A stretch of DNA of 64,000 nucleotides from Paenibacillus sp. BJ-4 (GCF_020404765.1 NZ_JAIVEM010000097.1:124001-188000); one strand, 5' to 3'; counted from the stretch's first letter, positions 27,637-36,727 are shown. The notes: a model not told the origin generated them from the letters alone. Translations and numbers: made by a program.

Positions 27637-27868
27637 AAGAGGACTTCATCCTACTCGCAGAAGACGTTCTCTTCTACGGCGGCGCAAAAAGTCTCATAAT
27701 CCAGCGGCAGTCCCTACTGCGGAAAATCCACAGTCCGAGCCTGTAGTGCTGGAGCATGATCCGCAGGCATTTCAGCAGGGGTATGATGCAGCTTACAACG
27801 AAGGCTTCAATTCCGGCTTTGCCAAAGGCTATGAAGACGGCCACCAGATTGCATACAAGGCTCAGTAA
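27512..27868 (+). CDS. Arginine-rich protein with C-terminal G-x-x-x-G repeat
   Basis: 118 residues in two very different halves. By my count about 28 of the first 62 residues are Arg, with further Lys, giving a strongly cationic block. After a Pro/Ala linker the C-terminus contains NEGFNSGFAKGYEDG, a glycine every fourth residue followed by Tyr or Phe. This resembles the helix-packing tetrads of FliH-like proteins. The ribosome site GGAGG suits ATG 27512; ATG 27506 is too close. Cationic low-complexity proteins are common in spore coats. The glycine motif recurs at the N-termini of both CgeB-like proteins that follow, hinting at a shared docking helix (inference). Confidence 0.75.
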   Translation: MSIRWERITRSKARKRRRDARRSSIRRLKRRRRRLLALRRRRRGLHPTRRRRSLLRRRKKSHNPAAVPTAENPQSEPVVLEHDPQAFQQGYDAAYNEGFNSGFAKGYEDGHQIAYKAQ

Positions 27869-27894
27869 ATAGTGCAGATCATTGAATATTGCTC

Positions 27895-27923
27895 CCCCGA
27901 GGCTAACAGCTTCGGGGTTATTT
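27895..27923 (+). terminator. Weak terminator after the arginine-rich gene
   Basis: A 9-bp GC-rich stem (27895-27903 with 27909-27917, one G-U pair) is followed by TTATTT. It may partially separate the small-protein genes from the CgeB-like genes. Confidence 0.55.
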
Positions 27924-28046
27924 GCGGTTTGGCAGTTGGACGGGCAAACGCCAATTTTGTCCGGGTAGTGGCAGTCGTCCATGATGCGTTTGACCCCTCC
28001 GCATATAGTTTAGGAGTGACAGAAGTTTATCTTACAACAGGACAGG

Positions 28047-29138
28047 GTGAAGGATGTGAACGATCAACGAAGCGGAAATGAACGCGAAGCATACCGATGC
28101 GGCTACCGGGAAGGACGCAGAATGGGCGGTTGCACGGCTGCTCTGTCACAGGTCGTGGCAATACAGCCTGCTGCTCGCCCTTTGAAAGTGTTGTACATTC
28201 CGCAAGGCTTCACAGCTATAGACACTGGTGTGCAAGACGCACTAGGCCAAATGTGCAGCACATTTGTCATCGGTACGCCCGCCACGATGCTGGCTGACGC
28301 CGAGGCCCACCGCCCCGACCTCGTGCTGGTCATGAACGGGCTGCATATTTTTCCGGCGGATCATCTGGAGCAGGTACAGCAAATACGAGCCTTGGGCATT
28401 CGGACGGCCATCTGGTTTGTAGACGATCCCTACTTTACGGAGGATACAGCGTTGATCTGTCAATCCTACGATGTCGTATTTACGCACGAAACGTCCTGCT
28501 TGCAGCTTTATCGCGATCAGGGAGTAGCAAGGGTACACTATTTGCCGCTTGCAGCATCAGCCCGTATCTTTTATCCCCGACGGGTAGAACGGGAGCATCA
28601 GCATGATGTTTGCTTCATCGGTAATGCCTTCTGGAACCGTGTGAAGCTGTTTGACTACCTCGCTCCCTTTCTTGCGGACAAAAGAGTGCTGATCGTAGGC
28701 GGGCACTGGGATCGGCTGACTCGCCGAGATGTGCTGGAACGCTTTATCCGTCCGATTTTTATGGAGCCATGGGAGACCGCTCAATACTATAACGGCTCCA
28801 AAATTGTCATCAATATGCACCGCCCGACAGACCGCGGATTGGATAACCGGAATACTCATCAGCTGTCAGCGGAGTCCATCAACCCCCGGACATACGAAAT
28901 TGCGGCTTGCGGTACGCTTCAAATAACGGACATTCGGAAGGATCTGAGCCGTTATTACCAACCAGGCTATGATATCGAAACCTACTCTGGAGCAGAGGAA
29001 CTGAAAGTCAAGCTGGACTACTATCTCAAGCATGACTGGGAGCGCGAACGTATGGCCTGGCGCGCGCTGCATACGACCATGCAAAAGCATATGTACTCAA
29101 ATCGTATGGAAGAATTGCTGGACAAGGCGATGGCCTAG
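28047..29138 (+). CDS. CgeB-like glycosyltransferase/spore maturation protein 1
   Basis: 363 residues. After a short N-terminus with GYREGRRMGG, two Rossmann-like halves follow. The first has LKVLYIPQG and the family's TAIWFVDDPYF. The second has DVCFIGNAFWNRV, YNGSKIVINMHR and NPRTYEIAACGTLQI, which is diagnostic of CgeB (DUF3880 plus a Glyco_trans_1-type domain). CgeB in Bacillus is needed for maturation of the outermost spore layer and is thought to glycosylate crust proteins. The GTG start at 28047 has AGGACAGG upstream; GTG 28056 is possible. The neighbouring gene is a paralogue. Confidence 0.85.
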   Translation: MKDVNDQRSGNEREAYRCGYREGRRMGGCTAALSQVVAIQPAARPLKVLYIPQGFTAIDTGVQDALGQMCSTFVIGTPATMLADAEAHRPDLVLVMNGLHIFPADHLEQVQQIRALGIRTAIWFVDDPYFTEDTALICQSYDVVFTHETSCLQLYRDQGVARVHYLPLAASARIFYPRRVEREHQHDVCFIGNAFWNRVKLFDYLAPFLADKRVLIVGGHWDRLTRRDVLERFIRPIFMEPWETAQYYNGSKIVINMHRPTDRGLDNRNTHQLSAESINPRTYEIAACGTLQITDIRKDLSRYYQPGYDIETYSGAEELKVKLDYYLKHDWERERMAWRALHTTMQKHMYSNRMEELLDKAMA

Positions 29139-29171
29139 AGTAAATACCAAATACAGTGAGGAGTGAAAGTG

Positions 29172-30305
29172 ATGACGATATCTACGACAGGACCGTATGA
29201 CCCGGCTGTTCATCAGACGGCGGCAGCCTCTTGGGAAAAGGGAAGAACTGCGGGTCTCCATGACGGCTACGATGAAGGATATCTGCGCGGACGTGCCAAC
29301 GCGATTGTTGCCCGGACGAAGGCAGTTTTTCCTTTTCGACAAATCCATGTACTGTATGTCGTCTCGGGCAAAGGCCTTCCGTATTCTCCGCTGGATGAGG
29401 CGGTCATTAACACGCTGCAAACCATGACGGCTCAGGTTACCGTAACGGACCCGCGCCAGCCGGTAGGAGATATTGCCGCTCAGCTCCGTCCGAATCTGAT
29501 GCTGTCACTGGATGGGATGGATCTTCCGCTGGAGCAGGTTGCTGCGGTACGCCAGTTGGGCATCCCAACCGCCATCTGGCTCACAGACGATCCTTATTAC
29601 ACCGATACCACGACTAAAATTGTTCCGCATTATGATCATGTATTCACACTGGAAATGAATTGTATAGAGCTGTACCGTCAGTTGGGCTGCTCATCTGTAC
29701 ACTATTTGCCTTTCGGGGCATTTCTGACTCACTATTTTCCGCTCAGCTCGCCTGCTTCGATAAGACGTGAAATCGGCTTTACCGGCTCGGCCTATTGGAA
29801 TCGCATCTATTTTTTTAATCCGATTATGCCCCAACTCATGGCACGTAACATTAAAATCAATGGAATCTGGTGGGATCGCCTTCCTGATTATCAGTCGTAT
29901 GGCGACAAAATTGAGCTGGGCCGCTGGATGTCCCCGGTCGAGACCAATGATTCATATAACGGAAGCAAAATCGTGATTAATCTTCATCGTTCTCATCAGG
30001 ATGATTCGGTGAACAACAACATGCTGAAAATTCCGGGGGCGTCCCCGAATCCGCGCACATTCGAAATTTCTGCCAGCTGCACCTTGCAACTGACGGATAC
30101 AAGGGATGATCTGGCTCGTTTTTACAAGCCGGGAGAAGAGATTGAGACGTACAGCTCTCAGCAGGAATTACTGGAGAAAGTTGAGTTTTATTTGACACAT
30201 GAAAAGGAACGCCGTGAGATTGCCCTGCGCGCGCTGGAACGAACCTTGCGGGAGCACACGTATGGTCACCGGATAGACCAGCTGCTGTCGATTGTATTTC
30301 CATAA
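29172..30305 (+). CDS. CgeB-like glycosyltransferase/spore maturation protein 2
   Basis: About 377 residues, a close architectural match to the preceding gene. The N-terminal tetrad motif is GRTAGLHDGYDEGYLRGR. The first half has HVLYVVSGKG and TAIWLTDDPYY; the second has EIGFTGSAYWNRI, YNGSKIVINLHR and NPRTFEISASCTLQL. ATG 29172 is 9 bp after GAGGAG, whereas GTG 29163 touches it. Two consecutive CgeB paralogues suggest successive sugar additions or two acceptors. Confidence 0.85.
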   Translation: MTISTTGPYDPAVHQTAAASWEKGRTAGLHDGYDEGYLRGRANAIVARTKAVFPFRQIHVLYVVSGKGLPYSPLDEAVINTLQTMTAQVTVTDPRQPVGDIAAQLRPNLMLSLDGMDLPLEQVAAVRQLGIPTAIWLTDDPYYTDTTTKIVPHYDHVFTLEMNCIELYRQLGCSSVHYLPFGAFLTHYFPLSSPASIRREIGFTGSAYWNRIYFFNPIMPQLMARNIKINGIWWDRLPDYQSYGDKIELGRWMSPVETNDSYNGSKIVINLHRSHQDDSVNNNMLKIPGASPNPRTFEISASCTLQLTDTRDDLARFYKPGEEIETYSSQQELLEKVEFYLTHEKERREIALRALERTLREHTYGHRIDQLLSIVFP

Positions 30306-30365
30306 TACCAATCGCGCATCTGCTGGTTGCTATTTTAAAGGAGGTGAACTCCGATCAAGCCGAAA

Positions 30366-32003
30366 ATGATGCTATTCAGCCATGTCAGCAACGTCCGTAG
30401 TATTACGGGAGCCGAGAAGCTGCTATTGCAATTCTGTTTGGACATTCGTACGTACTTCGACTGCATTCTGGTAACACCTGGTGAAGGGCGGCTGACTACG
30501 ATTGCCCGCAAGCGCGGGATCACTGTTCAGATTCAGAACCTGTTCATGCTGCACGGCATGTATACCCCATATGAGGGCTTAGCGCAGGATGCGGAGAATT
30601 TGCGAAGCCATGTTGCGTATGCACCGTTGTTGCAAATGCTCCAGCAAGCCCGTCCTGATGTGGTGCTGGTCAATACCTGTGTGAACGTTATGCCCGCGAT
30701 AGCTGCCCAGGAGCTTAATATTCCGGTGATCTGGAAAATAACCGAGGTCATTAACCAGAATGAGCATACGCCAGTCTCTGTTTCCATCATTGAACGTTAC
30801 AGTCAATGGGTCATCGGCATTTCACAAGCCGTTATGCGCCCTTTGCATGGCGGGGGGCTGACACGTCCGCATACGGTGTTATCACCTTGTCGGGATATGG
30901 ATATGCCGCCTCCCAAAGAGCATGTGCTGGAACGTAAAAGAAAACGCGAAAAGCTGGGGCTGCGGGATTTTCATATTTGCATTGGTTATATTTCTTCCTT
31001 TATCTACGAAGCCAAGGGGCTGCTGCCTTTTGTCCAGATGGCCTTGAAGCTGTGCGAAACCAATTCGCGTTGTCGCTTCTGGATTATCGGCAGCTCGGTA
31101 GACTCGGAATATTACGTAAAATGCGTCTCGTTAATCCGCCAATCTCGTTTTAGTCGCCGCTTTCAGTTCAACTCATTTGAGGAGTCTGTGTCGACTGCCT
31201 ATAGTGCGATGGATATTGTTGTGATCCCCAGTATGGTGGAGGAAGGTTTTGGTCTGACAGCACTGGAAGGGCTGGTTTACGGCAAGCCTGTTGTAGCCTT
31301 TGCGCAGGGCGGATTGGTCGAATTGATGGAGTCGACCGGAAACACAGACTTTTTGGTGGAGCCGGGCAACAGCGACATGCTGGCGCAAAAAGTGGGCTAT
31401 CTGCTTGATCATCCCGGAGAAATACAGCGAATTGGTGTACGTAATAACAGCGCGGCTACGCGTGTTTACGGACCCGACTCCTATCGAGGCAACTTGCATC
31501 TCATGGTTAGTCAATGGGTGTGTCATCATCCGCATTGGTTTCCACTGATTCAGCAGCCAGGTGGACCTGTATGGACGAGGGAAGGTGAAGGACTGCGTCA
31601 GGTCATCAATATACCTGAGGCGTTTACCAACACAATTCGAGAATTTCCCGAATCGGTGGTTTGTCAGCTGCCTGTGCTGGGGCTGCCGCCGATCGAATAT
31701 GCGGCCATTCAAGGTTTGCCGCAACCAGTTCCCCCGTTACCTGAGCCACAGCCAGAACCGCGCCGCGGCAAGCGTAGCATTCGCGCAAGATGGTCGAAGG
31801 GCCGCAGGCATATCAGACTACGTCATCGCAGGAGCCGTAAGCACAACAGTAGCAGCAATGGCAGGAGTCGCCGCAAGAGCACTCACGGATCCCCCATGTC
31901 GCCGAAGCCCAAGCGAAAATCCAAGTCACGGCGACAACAGCTTCATAAGCGAAAGCGAGTCACGCTTAAGGCAGGACGGCATACAAGACAACGGTCCGGG
32001 TGA
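30366..32003 (+). CDS. Family 4 glycosyltransferase with long arginine/lysine-rich tail
   Basis: 545 residues from the first ATG. The GT-B domain spans about 1-400, with GYISSFIYEAKG, FWIIGSS and the donor-site signature EEGFGLTALEGLVYGKP. About 75 linking residues follow, then a Pro-rich spacer (VPPLPEPQPEPRRG) and an 80-residue tail dominated by Arg, Lys and Ser. A strong site, AAAGGAGGTG (30337-30346), is too far (21 bp) from ATG 30366 but ideally placed for an in-frame ATC at 30354, which would add I/M-K-P-K. The basic tail may anchor the enzyme to an anionic surface. Confidence 0.85.
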   Translation: MMLFSHVSNVRSITGAEKLLLQFCLDIRTYFDCILVTPGEGRLTTIARKRGITVQIQNLFMLHGMYTPYEGLAQDAENLRSHVAYAPLLQMLQQARPDVVLVNTCVNVMPAIAAQELNIPVIWKITEVINQNEHTPVSVSIIERYSQWVIGISQAVMRPLHGGGLTRPHTVLSPCRDMDMPPPKEHVLERKRKREKLGLRDFHICIGYISSFIYEAKGLLPFVQMALKLCETNSRCRFWIIGSSVDSEYYVKCVSLIRQSRFSRRFQFNSFEESVSTAYSAMDIVVIPSMVEEGFGLTALEGLVYGKPVVAFAQGGLVELMESTGNTDFLVEPGNSDMLAQKVGYLLDHPGEIQRIGVRNNSAATRVYGPDSYRGNLHLMVSQWVCHHPHWFPLIQQPGGPVWTREGEGLRQVINIPEAFTNTIREFPESVVCQLPVLGLPPIEYAAIQGLPQPVPPLPEPQPEPRRGKRSIRARWSKGRRHIRLRHRRSRKHNSSSNGRSRRKSTHGSPMSPKPKRKSKSRRQQLHKRKRVTLKAGRHTRQRSG

Positions 32004-32124
32004 ACGTATACCGGACCGTTGAACTGAATATCAAACTGGAGCATAGCCAGCCTGCTGGATGAATCTCATTCATTGAACTCCACAGCTTAGTGAAACAACG
32101 ACAGCAAAGGTGGGTTCCAAAACT

Positions 32125-33216
32125 ATGAAAATATTGACCGTGCTCGGCACAAGACCGGAAATTATACGGCTCAGCCTAATCATTCCAAAGCTGGACCGAC
32201 ATGCAGATGAACATGTGCTTGTGCATACGGGCCAAAATTACACCGAAAGCCTGAGCGGGCAATTCTTCCGCGAGTTGGGTCTGCGCGCCCCGGATTATGT
32301 ACTTCAGGAGAAGGCGGGAACGCTGGGCAAACAGCTGTCTGCGATGTATTCGCAGATGGAGGAGATTTTAAACAAGGAACGCCCGGATCATGTGCTACTG
32401 CTAGGTGATACGAATAGTGCTTTATGTGCCTTGCTTGCGGAACGTATGGGCTACCCGGTCGTGCATATGGAGGCGGGAAACCGCTGCTATGACCTGGATG
32501 TGCCGGAGGAGAAGAACCGCCGTGTCATTGACGCCATTTCTACGATCAATATGCCGTATACGGAGCAAAGCAAGCAGCATCTCATACGGGAGGGTTTTCC
32601 GAGTCAACGAATTATACTGACTGGGAATCCGATCTACGAAGTGATGCAGCATTATGAGAAAGAGGTGTCTGGCAGCGACATTTTGAATAAGCTCGGACTG
32701 TCGCCGGGGGAATACTTCCTGGTTACTGCCCACAGAGCTGAAAATGTCGACCATCCGCCGCATTTGCTGGCTATTTTGGATGGTCTTAACCGGGTAGCCC
32801 GGCAATTCGGGCAGCGGGTCATTTGCAGCATTCATCCTCGCACCGCCGCCCGGATCGCAAGCCATCCGCCGACCCGGCTTGATCCGCTGGTAGAATTCCA
32901 CGAACCGTTCGGATTTTTTGACTTCGTCTTGCTGGAGCGGCATACCCGCTGTGCTTTGACGGACAGCGGTACCGTACAGGAGGAATGCTGCGTCATGGGC
33001 GTGCCGACGGTCACGATGCGCCGGACGACAGAACGGCCGGAAACGGTAGATTGCGGCAGCAATATCGTATCTGGACTCGACGGCGAGGTTATAGCGAACG
33101 CGGTAGCCTTAATGACCGGGATGCAGCATAAATGGCAGTGTCCCGCAGGCTATCTGGCGGAAGATGTGTCGGATAAAGTAGTTAAATTTCTGCTTGGAGG
33201 GAAACGGCATGTTTGA
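32125..33216 (+). CDS. UDP-N-acetylhexosamine 2-epimerase (WecB/FnlC/WbvD class)
   Basis: 363 residues of the non-hydrolysing 2-epimerase family with a GT-B-like fold. MKILTVLGTRPEIIRL opens the protein. HTGQNY, GDTNSALCALLAERMGYPVVHM, EAGNRC, TAHRAENVDHP and TDSGTVQEEC are the standard active-site segments, all present. Directly following dehydratase and reductase genes suggest that it acts last in making a UDP-N-acetyl-L-6-deoxyhexosamine, rather than making UDP-ManNAc. ATG 32125 follows AAAGGTGGG. The precise product is inferred. Confidence 0.88.
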   Translation: MKILTVLGTRPEIIRLSLIIPKLDRHADEHVLVHTGQNYTESLSGQFFRELGLRAPDYVLQEKAGTLGKQLSAMYSQMEEILNKERPDHVLLLGDTNSALCALLAERMGYPVVHMEAGNRCYDLDVPEEKNRRVIDAISTINMPYTEQSKQHLIREGFPSQRIILTGNPIYEVMQHYEKEVSGSDILNKLGLSPGEYFLVTAHRAENVDHPPHLLAILDGLNRVARQFGQRVICSIHPRTAARIASHPPTRLDPLVEFHEPFGFFDFVLLERHTRCALTDSGTVQEECCVMGVPTVTMRRTTERPETVDCGSNIVSGLDGEVIANAVALMTGMQHKWQCPAGYLAEDVSDKVVKFLLGGKRHV

Positions 33217-34195
33217 AAACCAACGTATCTTGGTTACCGGCGGTACCGGCTCTTGGGGGCATGAGCTGGTTACCCAGCTACTGCCGCGTAACCCCAAAGA
33301 GGTCATTATCTATTCACGCGGAGAATCGAGCCAGGTTGCCATGAGCAGACAGTTTGAGGATGAACGACTCAGCTTCTGTATTGGGGATATTCGGGATAAG
33401 GAGGCGCTGATTACCGCTTGTCAGGGTGTGGACTATGTGTTTCATCTGGCGGCCCTCAAGCACGTGCCTGTCTGCGAGGATCAGCCCTATGAAGCACTCA
33501 AGACCAATGTCGTAGGCACCCAAAACGTGATCGAGGCCGCTGTTGCCAATGAGGTGAAAAAAGTCATTTATATATCGACTGACAAGGCCGCTAATCCGTC
33601 CAATTTTTACGGCATGACCAAGGCGATTGGAGAAAAACTGATTGTCTACGCCAATCTGCTGAATAGTGATACGCGGTTTGTGACGGTGCGTGGCGGTAAT
33701 GTATTGGGCACAAACGGTAGCGTGGTGCATCTGTTTCAAAGCCAGATTCGCCAAAAGGGCAAGGTTTCGATTACAGATATGAAAATGACCCGCTTTTTCC
33801 TGACCCTGCGTGATGCAATCAGTCTCCTGTTCAAAGCCTCGGTGGAAAGCGTCGGCGGGGAAATTTTTATCATGACCATGCCAACCTGCCGTATTGTGGA
33901 TCTGGCTGAGGTACTCATTGAGGATTCGGGCGTGGAAAACGTAGAAATTGTAGAACAAGGTGTCCGTCCCGGCGAGAAGATTCATGAGATTTTGATGAGT
34001 GATTTCGAAAGCCTGACGACGGTTGTGTATGACGAGCAATATTTAGTCATTCTCCCAACACTAAACATTCCTCAATTAAAAGACCGCTATAGTCAGTGCC
34101 CTCCGGTGTCATTCAGCAGCTTTAGCTCGGAGTTCAATCTGATGTCAAAAGAGGAAATTCGAAGCATCCTCCAGAGCGGGGGGTTCATTAAATGA
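33209..34195 (+). CDS. UDP-GlcNAc 4,6-dehydratase/5-epimerase-like SDR (FnlA/CapE class)
   Basis: 328 residues of an extended SDR. It has the nucleotide-binding motif VTGGTGSWG, HLAALKHVP (typical of the CapD/CapE/FlaA1 group), STDKAANPSNFYGMTK with the conserved Lys, and RGGNVLGTNGSV. Members remove water from UDP-GlcNAc and may epimerise C5, giving the 4-keto-6-deoxy intermediate. It overlaps the 2-epimerase gene by 8 bp and the reductase gene by 4 bp, so all three are coupled. The upstream TTG at 33194 sits inside the ribosome site and is rejected. Confidence 0.88.
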   Translation: MFENQRILVTGGTGSWGHELVTQLLPRNPKEVIIYSRGESSQVAMSRQFEDERLSFCIGDIRDKEALITACQGVDYVFHLAALKHVPVCEDQPYEALKTNVVGTQNVIEAAVANEVKKVIYISTDKAANPSNFYGMTKAIGEKLIVYANLLNSDTRFVTVRGGNVLGTNGSVVHLFQSQIRQKGKVSITDMKMTRFFLTLRDAISLLFKASVESVGGEIFIMTMPTCRIVDLAEVLIEDSGVENVEIVEQGVRPGEKIHEILMSDFESLTTVVYDEQYLVILPTLNIPQLKDRYSQCPPVSFSSFSSEFNLMSKEEIRSILQSGGFIK

Positions 34196-35046
34196 AGCTG
34201 CTTGTTTTGGGCGGTAATGGCATGGCAGGCCATGTCCTGGTTGATTACTTTCAACACCAGGGCGGGTATAACGTCTTCTATACCACCCGTGATCCCAAAA
34301 ATAAAGGCGGTCTGCTGCTGGATGTAAGGGACAGCTTTATGGTGGAGCAATTGGTGCGGAGTGTGCGGCCAGACGTCATCATTAACGCGGTGGGCGTACT
34401 GAATCAGTATGCCGGGGAGGATCAGATTACAGCATACCAAATCAATGGGCTGCTGCCGCATCTTCTTCGGCGGACGGCGGACAGCATCGGTGCCCGTCTC
34501 ATTCATATCAGCACGGATTGCGTATTCGAAGGAAAGCGGGTTCCTGGTTTATACAAGGAGACGGATCAGCCTGATGGGACAAGCGCCTATGCTGTGACGA
34601 AAATACTCGGAGAAGTAAAGACGGCAGGGCATCTGACCATTCGCACCTCCATTATCGGTCCGGAAATTCGGACGGGAGGCATTGGTCTGCTGCACTGGTT
34701 TTTGCAGCAGAGCGGAGATGTTGACGGGTATCGCCGTGTTTTTTGGAACGGGATCACAACACTGGAATTGGCTAAAGCGATACGGGTGCTTATGAATGAG
34801 CCGCTGGATGGGCTCATTCATCTGATTCACCCTGAACCGATCAGCAAGCATGATTTGCTGTTGCTGTTCAAAGACATCTGGAAGAGGGAGGATATTCGGA
34901 TCGTGCCGAAAGATGAGCCGGTGCAGGATCGGACGCTTCGTTCTACCCGGGCCGATCTGCTCTACGATGTTCCTCACTACAGCATCATGCTGAAGGAGCT
35001 GCTGGAATGGACAGAAGCACAGCGGAACCACGTCGACCTGTCATAG
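34192..35046 (+). CDS. RmlD-like sugar nucleotide reductase (WbvR/FnlB-type step)
   Basis: 284 residues, an SDR of the dTDP-4-dehydrorhamnose reductase group. LLVLGGNGMAGHVLVDYF is the nucleotide-binding start, ISTDCVFEGKR and YAVTKILGE carry the Y-x-x-x-K, and RTSIIGPE follows. It lacks the C-terminal cupin domain of CapF/FnlB, so it resembles the single-domain reductase used for UDP-L-QuiNAc rather than UDP-L-FucNAc synthesis. It is coupled to the dehydratase gene (ATGA) and overlaps the next gene by 40 bp. Confidence 0.83.
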   Translation: MKLLVLGGNGMAGHVLVDYFQHQGGYNVFYTTRDPKNKGGLLLDVRDSFMVEQLVRSVRPDVIINAVGVLNQYAGEDQITAYQINGLLPHLLRRTADSIGARLIHISTDCVFEGKRVPGLYKETDQPDGTSAYAVTKILGEVKTAGHLTIRTSIIGPEIRTGGIGLLHWFLQQSGDVDGYRRVFWNGITTLELAKAIRVLMNEPLDGLIHLIHPEPISKHDLLLLFKDIWKREDIRIVPKDEPVQDRTLRSTRADLLYDVPHYSIMLKELLEWTEAQRNHVDLS

Positions 35047-36011
35047 TCATTACCGGAGCGGCGGGCTATACCGGGATGCATGCCTGCCGCTATTTTGCAA
35101 AGCTCGGCTGGGAGGTGGCGGCGCTGACTCGTACTGTCGCTTCCGCATCAAAGCTGACCTCACTGGCTGGTGATGATGAGAACCTCAGTCCGGATGTCGG
35201 CACTCAGGTCTGTATCACGCCTTATGTGTGCGATTTGCTCGACAAGAAACGTCTTGGCGAAGTCATTCGCCAGATTGCTCCAGATTATGTGCTTCATCTG
35301 GGCGGTAAAAACTCCGTGCCTGAATCATGGCAAAGTCCACTGCTGTATATGGAATCCAATGTACTGTCCACATTGTATTTGCTGGATGTACTGCGCCCAT
35401 TCCCAAAAGCTCGAATTGTTGTAGCGGGCTCTCGGCTAAAGACGGCTTTGCAGACTCCGTATCATCCTACGCACCCGTACAGTCTCAGCAAAAGCCTTCA
35501 AGAGGCAGTCGCGCTGTCGTGGGGGGCGCTGTTCGATCAATCCGTTATGCTGGCGGAGCCTTGCAACTTGATTGGCCCGGGTCCCTCGACCGGCTTTTGC
35601 GCATTACTGGCGGGGTATATCGTTCGGACCGAACGTATGAAAGGACAGTCGGTAACTGAAGCTGCCCCTGCCCCGTTCCGGGTATCTTCCCGACATGCGC
35701 AGCGTGATTTTCTCGACGTCCGTGACGCTGTTCGTGCATACGGTGTGCTGCTGGAGCGAGGTGTGCCGGGCCGCATTTACCCGGTCTGCACAGGCAGCAT
35801 TGTAGAGCTGGGCAATATCGTGGAACGTATGGTTGCACTGGCGAATACATCTGTCCCCATACAATGGGGGGATGCAGCGGAGTCTGCCGTCACGCAGGCA
35901 TACCGTGCAAAGGAGCTGGAGGACATGGGCTGGAAGCCGACCATACAGCTGGGGCAATCACTAGAGGATATGATTCAATACCGCCGAGCTGGAAAGGAAG
36001 AAACGATATGA
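35007..36011 (+). CDS. NAD-dependent epimerase/dehydratase (GDP-mannose dehydratase-like)
   Basis: 334 residues. Extended SDR with VIVITGAAGYTGMHACRYF, a DLLDKKRL turn, HLGGKNSVPESW and HPYSLSKSLQE containing Y-x-x-x-K. The layout RDFLDVRDAVRAY is typical of GDP-mannose 4,6-dehydratases and related 4-reductases. The start is inside the reductase gene with AAGGAG upstream, a 40-bp overlap. The nucleotide-sugar substrate is not certain. It might finish the deoxysugar made by the three preceding genes or act on another one. Confidence 0.8.
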   Translation: MDRSTAEPRRPVIVITGAAGYTGMHACRYFAKLGWEVAALTRTVASASKLTSLAGDDENLSPDVGTQVCITPYVCDLLDKKRLGEVIRQIAPDYVLHLGGKNSVPESWQSPLLYMESNVLSTLYLLDVLRPFPKARIVVAGSRLKTALQTPYHPTHPYSLSKSLQEAVALSWGALFDQSVMLAEPCNLIGPGPSTGFCALLAGYIVRTERMKGQSVTEAAPAPFRVSSRHAQRDFLDVRDAVRAYGVLLERGVPGRIYPVCTGSIVELGNIVERMVALANTSVPIQWGDAAESAVTQAYRAKELEDMGWKPTIQLGQSLEDMIQYRRAGKEETI

Positions 36012-36727
36012 GACCGAAAGTAACGATTGTCATTCCCTTTTATAACTGTGCATATGTGGCTCAGGCTTTGCAAAGCGCATTGGAGCAAACCTATGGACCG
36101 CTTGAGATTATTGTCGTCGATGATGGGTCCACGACACATTCCGAATTGCTTCAGCCCTATCTTCCATATATAGATTATTTGGGCAAATCCAACGGTGGAA
36201 CAGCCAGCGCACTGAATCATGGTATCAGGCATGCCAGCGGTGAATATATTGCGTGGCTCAGCTCTGACGATACCTACCATAGAGACAAAATTAATAACCA
36301 GGTTTCTTTTATGACTGAACATGGCGCTCATATCTCTCACACTAATTTCAATTTCATCAATCAATACAGCCAAATCACAAGCTATCAGGCAGCAGCCGTA
36401 TTTCCGTCCCTGACGGAGTTTTATCGTTTTTTCCAGCAGGGAAATCCGGTTAATGGATGCACGGTCATGTTTAAAAAGGAGCTGTTCTCACATGTCGGTC
36501 TGTTCGATGAATTGCTGCCGTATACCCATGATCTGGATATGTGGTACCGAGTGATGCTGGCGGGATATCCATTTCCTTTTCTGAATGAGTCGCTGGTTAA
36601 TTATCGCTGGCATGATGAAATGGGGACCAAAAAGCATTGGCCAGACGTTGAGCGGGAATACCGCATCACCCAGGCACGTTATCAGGATCGCTTCAATCAG
36701 CTATTGAGCGGTCTGTCTTCTACGTAG
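36008..36727 (+). CDS. Family 2 glycosyltransferase
   Basis: 239 residues, compact GT-A enzyme. VTIVIPFYNCAYV, VVDDGSTTH and WLSSDDTYHRDK (SDD as the metal-binding motif) are followed by the DELLPYTHDLDMWYR region that binds acceptor and by a WHDEMGTKKH loop. The start is coupled to the preceding epimerase gene (ATGA, 4-bp overlap). It probably transfers one of the sugars made by the upstream enzymes. Specificity cannot be read from sequence. Confidence 0.87.
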   Translation: MRPKVTIVIPFYNCAYVAQALQSALEQTYGPLEIIVVDDGSTTHSELLQPYLPYIDYLGKSNGGTASALNHGIRHASGEYIAWLSSDDTYHRDKINNQVSFMTEHGAHISHTNFNFINQYSQITSYQAAAVFPSLTEFYRFFQQGNPVNGCTVMFKKELFSHVGLFDELLPYTHDLDMWYRVMLAGYPFPFLNESLVNYRWHDEMGTKKHWPDVEREYRITQARYQDRFNQLLSGLSST

